From NCBI GenBank assembly GCA_002102555.1, contig MCFL01000101.1, positions 1 to 64,000 on the forward strand: a stretch of DNA of 64,000 nt. The letters run 5' to 3'. The DNA is from Catenaria anguillulae PL171 (lineage: Eukaryota; Blastocladiomycota; Blastocladiomycetes; Blastocladiales; Catenariaceae). The number at the start of each line of letters is the position of its first letter. The stretch's first letter is position 1. A program made the translations under genes and the position numbers. The notes under the pieces were generated by a model. The model searched no databases, had not been told where the DNA came from, and was given only the letters and a program-made list of their open reading frames with translations. This document shows positions 39,945 through 49,545 of the stretch, one piece after another.

Positions 39945-40612
39945 TCACTGCATGTAGGGCTTGGCCTCCATGCCCTCTGGCGGCTTGGTCTCGACCTTGC
40001 CCTTGCCCACCTCGTCCCACGACGTTGACAAGGCGGTGCCGTTGGATTCCGTGTAAGACTTGATCATGGCCTTGCGCGTGTTCTCGTCGGCATTCTTGTA
40101 AATGTCCTGGAACAGTTTCATGAGCGCAGCATCGCCCTCGGGCTTGTCTTCCTCCTTTGTCACCTCCTTTGCAACCTTGTCCCAATCCTTTGGTCCCGAC
40201 TTTGAGCTGGACGGGTAACTCTTGGCAGCAGCCGTCGGGCGACTGTGGCAGCAGCCGTGGTGGAAGCAAGCACGGGCGCGGCAAGCGGGTCGTCGCCTTC
40301 AAGCACGGTCCATTTCACGCCGAGATCGACCTTGGCGAGTGAGATTTCAATCTTTGTGCCGAGGACCTTGTGGCGCGACTGGGCAGGGTCGACCTTGTGT
40401 GCGAGGTCGAGCTCGAGAGTGTACTCTGAGCCGGTTGGCAGCGGGACAGAGACGGAGAGGGTAGAGTCGGTGACTTGGACCGAGGTGGTGTCCTTGGGGG
40501 CGTTCTTGATGAAGATGGAGACGACGACTTGCGAGTCGGTCTGGTACCACTCGTGGCGGACGCGGTTTTGAGGGGTGTCGATGGGCGTGGGGGTGGCAGT
40601 GCTCGACATCAT
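39945..40612 (-). CDS. SGT1: SGT1 co-chaperone (CS and SGS domains), 23-bp duplication breaks the frame
   Basis: The ATG pair is at 40612 and 40609. The first ~100 residues form a CS domain (VRHEWYQTDSQVVVSIFIKN, KVLGTKIEISLAKVDLGVKW), the HSP90-binding fold. The C-terminus is a typical SGS domain (KDWDKVAKEVTKEED, EGDAALMKLFQDIYKNADEN, TALSTSWDEVGKGKVE, PPEGMEAKPYM). The two lie in different frames. Between them a 23-bp unit beginning CGGCTGCTGCCA is repeated in tandem (near 40205-40250), and the region is 668 nt, 2 mod 3, as 23 extra bases would give. Without it the protein is 214 aa. The N-terminal TPR of yeast and plant SGT1 is absent. Role in family: HSP90 adaptor in kinetochore and SCF assembly. 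Confidence 0.82.
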
Positions 40613-41077
40613 TTTAATGATTATGATTACTGTGACTGTGTGTGTGATTCATTCATTGGCTGTTATTTATGTACAGAGGGATAGGAGAGGGATGGGAGCA
40701 GACAATATGAATATTCTGCTGAGAGGCAACAGAACATGGCAGAACATGCCTCACCTGACCGGATCGACGGACCACTCCACTGGGCTGCCGATCACTTGCG
40801 ATCTGATCTCTGCTTCCCCCACTCAACAGGCCTCGAGCTTGACCTCATCAAGGCAAGTTGCCAAGCCAGAGTCGTCCACCGCTCGCCAACGCTTGCTGCC
40901 ACTTACTGCACTCGATTACTAACTTCATTTCCCACCCTATTTCGCCCTATTTTGCCTGCATTCACGGCCCACCTCGCTCGGACCTTGCGACCAGCTCGTT
41001 CACTGCTCACAGTCAGTCCTCCTGTGCTTTGTTGATTGATCCCGACAACAACAACTCCCGTGGACGGCACTCGTACT
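40613..41077. promoter_or_regulatory. Divergent region between SGT1 and family X gene
   Basis: 465 bp. A plus-strand frame at 40736-41035 has a good ATG but no recognisable content and ends before the family X start, so it is either 5' UTR or a chance frame. The part near 40618-40680 is AT-rich and fits the SGT1 promoter. No repeat or RNA gene is seen. Confidence 0.4.
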
Positions 41078-44000
41078 ATGATGACCACAACGACTGACGC
41101 CATGGCCGCTGCCCATGGCCAACATGTTTCCGATTCGTCTCCTCCCGGCCCTGGCCCCTCGACCACATTTGCAGTTGCAGGCGCTGATGGTGCTCTCACC
41201 CCTTCAAAGGATTCCAGTGGTCCTCTCGGAGCTGCTCACAAAAAGGCACCGACACAAGCCGATTTGCAGCGCATGGTCGAGCGACTTCGTATGCTTCAAG
41301 AAAAGAAGAAGTCAACCAGCAGTTCCGGTTCGGTCCAGCCATCCAACCCGAGACCAGACAGACTAGCCAGTACTTCCATCTTGTCAGCCGGTTCTTCTAC
41401 TCCTTCGTCTTCTACTTCAGTTGCGACCTTGGCGGTTGTCAATGGCTCTTCTTTGCATTCCCGCACCCATTCTGACCAACAACAACAGCAACCACATCAA
41501 CAATCCTCCCAAGTCCCAGCTCAGCGTGACCGAACCCAATCAGCTCCTTTCCAGCCGTCCAAACCTGCTGCTTCCTCAGTTGCCTCTGCTTTAGCGACCA
41601 CTTCATCTGCTGCATCGACACAACGGCGAGAATCTCCTTCACTTTTCACAGTGTTCACCCCAGTTCCAACACTTTCCAATCCTACTTTGTCCGTCCTTCC
41701 TGCAACTCGAAATGAAACAACAGATTCCCGATCCACATCTTCATTCAAATCATCTTCGGCGTCTTCCCAGCCATCGTCGCACAAGCTTCCACCTGCACCA
41801 ACACAGCATGTTCGCTCTGCCGGCTCGTCACCTAATCTGACTTTGCCCAACAGACCCGATTCGCATCAACAACAGCTTGCTGTTCAGGAACTGACGTCGA
41901 CCTCTGCAGCTGAGTTGCTTTCAAAGCCAATCACAATGTCGCCAATTTCCGCCTCTCGCACAACATCGCCTGCACCCAAGGCTTCCGTTGGTGACCGCCA
42001 AAATGACTCAATCGTGCCCAATGATGATGAAATGCAAATCGACTCTTGCCCACGCCCGCAGGATCCCCCTGCTTCGGATTTCCGCTCACCCGCCACCGGC
42101 ATCCGCTCACTGCCATCACGGCCCGGATCGCCCGAATCGGGCGAGCTCGACTCGCAAACGTACGCCAACATTCACTGGGATAGGTACACTCCCGGCATCA
42201 GCAGTACTGGCCCCAACTCCCGCCCAGGCTCTGCTCCGTCCAACTCAGCTGTACCTGCACCTGGCGCAGTTAAGCGCAGTAACTCATTGTTCCAGCACCC
42301 GCCGCAGCACCAGCAGCAGCAGAGAAATGCAAGTTCAAGTCGTGCCAACGGCACCATTGAGCGCATCGAACCGCCACTCGATCATCCTTGGGCTGTGCAA
42401 GTGCGCGGCAGTAAGACCATTGCGTTCCGGCCACAGCGTACCGACGGTATGCTGTACTCTCACCCACACCACCTTGTGATACGTTTTTTCATTTCTTACT
42501 TTTGACTGGATCTCGTGTGCCAATAGACAATCCGCACGGCCTCGCCACGCGCCCCTTTGTCGAACGCGCATACCCGGCAGCACACGCCGCCCTCAAGTCC
42601 CAGTCCGAGTACCCCTACGACTCGATCCCGCGCAAACCGTGCCAGTTTCTTGACTATGTCGGAGCAGACAAGCTCGAGATTCTCGAACAGACCCAGCTGC
42701 CCAAACACATCAAGTGTCCGCCGTCGGGTGAGACCGCACATCGGTGCATTGCCCGGATTCGCGACATTGAGGCCGTGGGCGACGGGCCATTTCGCCAAGC
42801 AGCACAGTCCACCGTGTACATGCACTTGGTGTATTTGGCCGTGATTGGCGCGGTGCATTGCCGGCGCCCGCTCAAGTTTATGGTCGAGTTTCAGGACAGG
42901 TTAAGGGCAAGTGCCCCGTTTGTTGCGCCCGTGCCCGGGGCGGGCGCGGCTGGAAAGGTCGGTGACGCCAATGCGTCGGGCGGAAGCAAAGACGAGTTGG
43001 GTGGCGGGAGGCGCAAGGGTGGTGCAAACAAGAGTCGAAGCCGTAGCCGGTCGCGCGCGGGATCCGGGCGGATGGCACGATCGCGTTCACGGTCGCCTGG
43101 CGCTTTCAGGTATCGCCGTGATTCTGTTGGCAGCGCACGTGCAACGGATTACCGTGATCAGCATGACAGGGACAGGGATCGTGACCGTGACCGTGACAGG
43201 TTCCGCGACCGGAACGGTGCAAACGATTTTGCGCACGGTCGCAGGACCAGGTCGCCCGCTGACAGTCGATTGCGGGCCAACGGCAACCCGGATGCATGCG
43301 TGTCGGTTGAGATTGTGAGCGGGCCGAAAAGCTCGAGGCCGTCAACCGCAGAGGCGCCCACGCCCGGCTCGGCGGCGGCTGCCACAGGTGTAGTGGTCAA
43401 TGGACATGAGGCGGGCTCGCAGCTAAAGGTGCCAACTGGGATCAAGTCGCCGCAACGTGCACAAAAGCAACAACAAGAGCAACAGCAACAACAATTGCCA
43501 TCTTTGCTTTCGAGTACGTCTCAGCAACAGCAGAACCAGCAGTTGCAGCAGCAGCTTATGCAACAACAGCACCAAGCACAGCAACTACTCCAGCAACAAC
43601 ATCAGCAGCTCCAAGCCGCTGCTGCCGCGGCTCAGCAGCAAGCCAACGCTAACGAAGTCAACGCCATGCTCGCCATGCTTGGCGCGTCACCCATGGTTGC
43701 TGCTTCACTGACATCCCCTTCTCGTTCCATGTTTCCTCCGCTTTCGCCCGTGCTCGCGTCTGCTGCTGCTACCGCAGCGGCCGCTCAACAGCGCTTGCAA
43801 ATGCCCATGCCTCAGCAATGGTCGGGTACGTTGCAGTTGGGGTTCCTTACTTACACTTGTCCATTGTCATTGGGTGACCTTTGCTCAGCTTGCCCCTTTG
43901 GTTCCGTATGCAGCTCCAACATCTGCCACTGCACAAGTCGCCATGCCCATGCCCACACCTCAGCAACAGCAGCAGCAGCAACAATTCACGACAATGACCC

Positions 44001-44548
44001 ACCAATTTATGCCCGTCGCACCGCCACCGCCTCGGACTGCTGCCGCGATGGCCACGGCAGCCATGAACAACCAGCTGCCGCTGCAAGACCCGCAACCCGC
44101 CTGGCTTGTTCGCAACGACGCAGTGTCTACGACGGCAGTGCCTAAACAGCCCGCAAATGTGACCTCCTCTTTGGCGGCAGCGCCCATGATGGACCGCCCA
44201 CTAACTTTTGCCACTCTGTGTTCCACTGCGCAACTCGACCTCGCCTTGCTCGTAACTCACACTCTGTACGACACGTGGAAATGGGACCCAAAGGCCGCGC
44301 TGACTGCACTGGCGCTGATTCGCCTGGGCATTCCCCTCACCGACAAGCACGTGAAGCGGACCACGGTGCGTATCGGCACAAGTGACGGCATCATTGAGTT
44401 GCAGCGAGTGGTGATTACCGCGGGCCAATGGAAGATTGAAGCCGATGGGTTGAATGTGGACGAGGCAATGCGCACGGCGGCTGCTCAGGTGCTTGTGATG
44501 GATGCGGCGAGCGAAAAGGCAAAGGCAGCCAGCGCACCTCGACAGTAA
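41078..44548 (+). CDS. Family X protein, intact member, 1100 aa, three exons
   Basis: Exons 41078-42446, 42527-43825 and 43914-44548 with GT-AG introns of 80 nt (donor GTATGC) and 88 nt (donor GTACGT); total 3303 nt. Residues 1-430 are Ser/Thr/Pro-rich. A folded, unrecognised block covers about 430-560 (DHPWAVQVRGSKTIAFRPQR, HGLATRPFVERAYPAAHAAL, AQSTVYMHLVYLAVIGAVHC). Then come an SR/RD-rich segment (KSRSRSRSRAGSGRMARSRS; DRDRDRDRDRFRDRN), as in RNA-processing factors, and two long poly-Q regions. The last ~100 residues form the domain shared with the two loci at the left edge (RTTVRIGTSDGIIELQRVV, DEAMRTAAAQVLVMD), possibly an RNA-binding-like alpha/beta fold. SR plus that fold suggests nuclear RNA handling, an inference only. 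It converges with ankyrin copy 3. Confidence 0.78.
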
Positions 44549-44983
44549 CCGGCCGGTGATTTTTTTTCGTCTTTCATCACCCCACATTCGTGGATGTGTC
44601 GTGTATCGCGGCCGGCCGCATGGCACCCAAGCTGTATTGCATTGGAGTTGGAGCACTGTGAATTGCTTGGTGACCATCAAGAGCAGACAAGCGACCGTTT
44701 TCGTCGTATCAAGTTGCCTGTTCACTTCAGTCTGGTCGTTTGCTGCGTAGGCCTACATGGCTTGTCATGTTTATTCGGACTCGTGCTTTGCTATTTTCGT
44801 CTGTCACTTCCACCATCTCTCGCAGCTGCATTTCGTCATTGTCTATTTGGTCCTTGATCTTTTTTTTTTTAAACATATTGCTGCAGCAAGCTATCTTTCT
44901 GTTTCACAAGGAAAGCATAAAACAAGACTCGCATCTGAATTCTCGCATGCATGACGACATTGCATAATGGAGCTTGACGTTGA
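44549..44983. other. Convergent intergenic region
   Basis: 435 bp between family X and the ankyrin pseudogene, which converge. A T10 run near 44862-44871 is followed by AAACATATTG; the AT-rich part fits 3' UTR and polyadenylation of family X. No gene is seen. Confidence 0.4.
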
Positions 44984-47378
44984 TCAATCTTGCTCCACCT
45001 TCAACTTGACAACTGCTTTCTCGTCAATCAAACCAGACCTGGCCCACCACACCTTTGCTCGTCTCGTCACCTCAATGTCACCTCCGGAAATTGACGTGGG
45101 ACATGCAATTGGGATTCCCGAGGCCACCTTGAACCACTCGAGAACATCGCATTGCCCCATCTCACTCGCCTTCTCAATACACTCATACACATCTTCTAAC
45201 TCGTAGGAATAGCCAGTCTGCTTGCGGTAGTCCAACAGATCGACGCATTCACCGAAGTGCTCAATCGCATTGTACAGCGAGAACAGCTCAAATGACGCAT
45301 TGTTGAGCACATACTGCAGATAATGGGCATGAACGGGGTTGTGGTATGGCCCACGGTTGACCGGCATCTTGGCAACGCGAGGCAAGTTTGCTCGCCACCA
45401 CGTCAACGACATGGCATGGTTGTCGATGTCGAAGCCGTAACGTGCATGGACGCTGCTCAGGGTAGATTCGTCGGGATACTTGTCGCTCGACCAGGCCTTG
45501 ACGAAATCCTCCTCGGATGCTCTGGTCGAGCGCAGCAGCCAGTCAAGCACATCGACTCGGCCGTTAATGCTAGCCGCATGAATGCAGGCGGCGAAATCCA
45601 CGGGCTGCCCTGCATTGACCCACACCTTGAGCGTGGCCAATTTGGATGGGGCGTCGCATTGAACGAAACAGGAATCGCAAGCGTACAAGTAGGGTTGCCC
45701 ATGATTCAAGTCATACACGTCCTTGAGCCACCCAGACTTGTGTGCCCACCAGTCAATTACATCCACTCGACCGTCAGAGAAGGCACGCCAGACCCTGCGC
45801 CAGACCATACTAGTCGGAATAGGACTTGCTGGCGTGACCGGCGGAATGCGCTCTGTAAGCCAATCCAAGACATGGACATGGCCCGCCTGACTTGCCGACT
45901 GAAACGGCTTGCTCCAATCCTCCATGGTCATGTCCTTTGCAAACCCATTCATAAACATCCATTCCAAGACATCGAGGCGCCCGTAGTATGCGGCCGAGCC
46001 AAAGACTTTGGCCCGTTTGTTATCGCCGGGAGCTGGGAACTGGAATCCATTTGCGAGCAGCCAGTCCAGAATATCGACACCTACTGTACCGCATCCTTGC
46101 GAAATATCGTATGGATCATATCCAAATACCATCCCGGCATGTCTGGAATGGACGGGTCCACGTTGGCATGAATCCACTGCAGCAGCTCCAGCTTGCCGGA
46201 TTGCAACGACGACCGCACCAATTGGTTGCGCGATCCCAACAGGTACCCGCGGCTGTGAAGCTCTTTGACAAGCTCCACTTGGCCCTTTTCGCAAGCATTT
46301 TGAGAAAACATCCCTGTTTCCATCCGCAAATGGAAGCATATCAAACGCCCGAAGCCAATCAAGACCAAAACCACGACTCACCACTTTGTAGCACATAGAC
46401 AGGATTCTTGACTTAATGCTTGCACGCGAACACTCTTCAAGGCATTGCCGCCACGCCTCCATCACCAAGGGTTGGCTCTTGCACCATTCCAGCGCGGCAA
46501 CATGACCCGAGTCGAACAAGGTCAAGAACACACTGGCCCAGTGCTTCCGTGGTTGCGACCACGCCTCCATAACGAGGTGATGATTCCACACCATTCTAAT
46601 ACTGTGACCTGGCCGCCAGAGAAGGCCGGCGAAAAAACGTGAATCCAATCAATTCTTGCCTGAAATTGAAGGAACCACCATTCCAGGATGTGAACATGTC
46701 CGTTTCGTGCGGCAGCCACAGCGGCTTTTGCACCGGCCGAATCCATCCACGTTGTACCTGCATTGCGCAGAACCCAATCCAAGATATCGACTCGCCCATT
46801 TCGCGACGCATGCACAGCAATGCCAGCAAGGGTATGGTTGCTGTCCACCTCCAGCCGAGGTTCTGCATCCACGTGTCTTCCACCACTCGAGCCACATGTG
46901 CTCCAGTGGGTCGCAAAATGCCTCCATCAGATCGTTCTCACCCCAGTCCCAATTCAAAAAGCAATTTCGATTCATCAAGCCACCATTCCAGGATGTGCGT
47001 AGTGTCGACTTTCATCGCCAACGGGAGCAACTCGGACCAGTCGTACTTGAGCGGGCGACCGCGGGGCTGCTTGCTCCACTGATGCATCAGTTTGAGGAGG
47101 TACAGATCGCCGCACTTTGTCGCCAGGTTCATGTCAATGTGCGGCATGTGCAACAAGGCAACTTTGGTCGCGAGCGGCACATGGGTGCGTGAGAGGACGT
47201 TGAGAGGTTGCAGGATGGCGGTCCGGTGCCACAGCGACGATGAGGTGGCGATGAGGCGGATCATGAGAATGATGATTGGGTCGGCTAGGTAGATTGGGAG
47301 AGTAGGCATGTCCACGGGCTGGTCGACGGCGGCATTCATGGTGGATAGCGTATTCATTTCAATGGGTTCAGCATTCAT
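44984..47378 (-). pseudogene. Trp-rich ankyrin-like copy 3, broken
   Basis: Reads leftward from MNAEPIEMNTL at 47378, nearly identical to copies 1 and 2 over the first ~150 residues. The frame is lost near 46940 (after CFLNWD-like sequence), resumes in another frame over 46872-46560, changes again near 46580 (a base is missing within the CGNHPLVMEAW-equivalent stretch), and is out of frame between roughly 46310 and 46085, where the true match lies in a third frame (NACEKGQVELVKELHSRG). The final 360 residues, to the WWARSGLI ending at 44984, are in one good frame. At least four indels make it a pseudogene unless the assembly is wrong. Upstream homology stops exactly at the start codon, so it also lost its promoter. 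Confidence 0.75.
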
Positions 47379-47637
47379 GTCTACCATTGCGACAAGTCGA
47401 CGGCCCCCAAGCAAAAATTGCATGAACGCCTGAGCCGGCCAGGTAACTTGAAGTCATAACAAATACGCGTATGGAAGTTGACGCGAAGGTCAAGGTCGGT
47501 GTCGGATCGGCGGCGGGCTGGGTAATCATTGCTGACCTTTGGCTGTCGTCCCGCACGTTGGGCCAGTCACGGCCATCAGGTACATCTAATGTTGAATCGG
47601 GACTCGAGACTAGCATTGGCGAGGCTCTGGGCGACGA
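47379..47637. other. Junction upstream of ankyrin copy 3, no gene seen
   Basis: Unlike copies 1 and 2, where about 60 bp before the ATG are shared, the sequence here becomes unrelated right after the start codon (CATTCATG then TCTACCATTGCG). This marks the edge of the duplicated segment. No repeat or target duplication could be recognised at the edge. Confidence 0.45.
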
Positions 47638-47913
47638 ATGTCATATGCGGCCATGTCCGTGTCGGAATTTGGTGTGGGAACTTCGCACCAGCGCCTGTAT
47701 CGAGTCAAGAAGACTATTTCGGCCACCCACACTCTCCGCTCTCCAGAAAACGACAGACGTTGGCAGGAAATCTTTCTCGACAGTGTGTCTCGCAAGGCTC
47801 GACGCAGTCTCGCGCCATGGCAAGTCTCCGCAGCCATGTCTGATCTGGATATCCACCAAGCACAACTTCGGGCCTTCCTCTTGGCCATTCGTTCCTTGAC
47901 GCTGTCCAAATGA
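47638..47913 (+). CDS. Short unrecognised frame, possible first exon
   Basis: The ATG at 47638 opens 91 residues (MSYAAMSVSEFGVGTSHQRL ... LTLSK) ending at a TGA that overlaps the ATG of the next frame (ATGA at 47910). The content looks helical and charged (PENDRRWQEIFLDSV), unlike chance frames. It may be the first exon of the following gene through an unseen intron, or an upstream frame. No family is recognised. Confidence 0.35.
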   Translation: MSYAAMSVSEFGVGTSHQRLYRVKKTISATHTLRSPENDRRWQEIFLDSVSRKARRSLAPWQVSAAMSDLDIHQAQLRAFLLAIRSLTLSK

Positions 47914-48662
47914 ATCGGGTATCTCCTCATCCATTCCCGCGCAGGGGGTCGCGCACCACTCGCTCAGGCGCAAGTCGGCTGTCGTATCCATCATTCATCT
48001 GCCTCAAGACTGTCGGTGCAACCAATCTGCCGCTGCTCGACTCGCAAGGCCAAACGGGGTCCGGCACACAGTTCCATCCGCTCACCAAAGTGCTCAAGGC
48101 CTACCAGACTCACACGCGACTCAGACGTGTGGCCTGCAAGATCTATCATCTGGCCGAAGACGACTTTGCAAACGAGACCGGGCATTATGTGCTTGTGGTG
48201 CCCATGGCTCTCATTCTCGGCATACGTGGCGCCGACGGTGACCTGTGTACGCAGTGCCACCCGCGGGATTGCCACTGTCAGCGGCATGATTCGCGGCCAA
48301 CGCTTGTGGACATGCGCACGTGGTACCGGGGCTTCAATCGCCCTGTGACAGAACTAGGCGGCGTAAATTTCACGATTACGGGTCACATGACACGGCCGTC
48401 ACCCTGTACCGTGCGGGTGACCGAGCTTGCTGTCGGTTACTGGACAGCGGCATTTTGGCGCGATCTGTCGGCGCTCATGACCGACGGATACGTTCGAGAC
48501 AAGAGCCAGATGGAATCGGACGTGGATATCATGGTGACGCTCACACAGGCAGGTGAAAGGTTGACGGACGAGGAGCTCATGAACGTACTCAAGCTTGAAC
48601 ACGTTGTAAGCACGACCGGCTTTGTGTGCCTGGATTCCAAGGGGAATGCGATTGTGTATTAG
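47910..48662 (+). CDS. Unrecognised protein with a Cys/His cluster, 250 aa
   Basis: ATG 47910 to TAG 48662. The first ~45 residues (RRGSRTTRSG) may be non-coding; from about FICLKTVGATNLPLL on the sequence looks like a folded protein (KIYHLAEDDFANETGHYVLV, VPMALILGIRG). A compact metal-binding-like cluster, CTQCHPRDCHCQRH, lies near residue 112-125. It is followed by MRTWYRGFNRPVTELGG and a C-terminus with LTDEELMNVLKLEHVV. No known family is recognised. It is on the same strand as its two neighbours, suggesting one larger, partly decayed or multi-exon locus over 47.6-49.3 kb. Confidence 0.5.
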   Translation: MNRVSPHPFPRRGSRTTRSGASRLSYPSFICLKTVGATNLPLLDSQGQTGSGTQFHPLTKVLKAYQTHTRLRRVACKIYHLAEDDFANETGHYVLVVPMALILGIRGADGDLCTQCHPRDCHCQRHDSRPTLVDMRTWYRGFNRPVTELGGVNFTITGHMTRPSPCTVRVTELAVGYWTAAFWRDLSALMTDGYVRDKSQMESDVDIMVTLTQAGERLTDEELMNVLKLEHVVSTTGFVCLDSKGNAIVY

Positions 48663-48825
48663 ACGCACCAAGACATTATGGACGATTGGTCCCGTGCCCG
48701 GCGGGCCGCGTATGTATGGCGCCTTGCCACGCAGATGCGAACGGTGCCCATTCATTTGGCCAAGCTGAAAAATCAAGCGCGATTTGCAATTCGAGTTTGC
48801 ACTCGGCTAGCATCGATTCGCTGGC

Positions 48826-49293
48826 TTGGCGAGGACCGAGCTCGTGGCACACTTTGTGCGTGGAGTATCGGTCCCTCAGTCGCAACTTGGCGCCGGCATC
48901 GCAGTGGTTGCTCAGGGCAACAGTGACACGGTGGCAGATTCGGGCTCAATTGAACCAGCAGAAATCAAGTACCAGCTGGATATGTCCTTGCCGCGCGTGT
49001 TTCACGAGGGTCAGATCGAGACAAAGGCGCAGGCGTTAGCGGACGAGTGGGATCGTATCAGCAAGCTCTCAATTGAGAGCATGTGAGAGGCAGGTTTGGA
49101 TGCAGTCAAGCAGGCGGTTAAGGCGTACTTGGCAGAGTGGGAGAGGAAGAACGAGAGAGACCTGAGTCGTGCCGGCGAGCAAGAGTCGGAAAGTGCAAGT
49201 GGCAGTGACCATGAAGAGTTGGAAAGTGAGTTGAGCGACGAGAGTGGGAATCAAGAGGATGGTGAGAAGCAAGATATGGCAATGGCGTTTTAA
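48826..49293 (+). CDS. Acidic C-terminal frame of the 47.6-49.3 kb locus, interrupted
   Basis: This frame has no ATG at its start and reads SIEPAEIKYQLDMSLPRVF, then a TGA at 49084-49086, and continues in the same frame (GLDAVKQAVKAYLAEWERKN) to a Glu/Ser-rich tail (SDHEELESELSDESGNQ) and TAA at 49291-49293. Coding-like composition on both sides of the TGA suggests a real exon with a disabling or mis-sequenced base, or an intron too short for me to define. It is probably the 3' end of the gene at 47910. No family recognised. Confidence 0.35.
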
Positions 49294-49545
49294 GGCCCTT
49301 GTTTGGCGTTGTGATAGTTTCCTTTTTTTGTCAACTTCCAGCTAGTCTATGTTGCTGTATACCAACACAATTGTATTGGTATGATATTCTGGAACCCACG
49401 CTTGTTGAATGTTTTATGTATGTCGAGAATCTTGAGGTCCGTGTCCGAGTCGGGTCAGGCGGTATGTATAGAAGCGAGAATGACAGTTTCATTATTCTCC
49501 GGTACGCCTACATTGGAGTCAAAACACGTCTTGCAAGACACATCT

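Noticed and set aside
40736-41035. 100-residue ATG-started frame before the family X gene
   Set aside because: No recognisable content, stops 42 bp before the family X ATG, and lies where a 5' UTR is expected.
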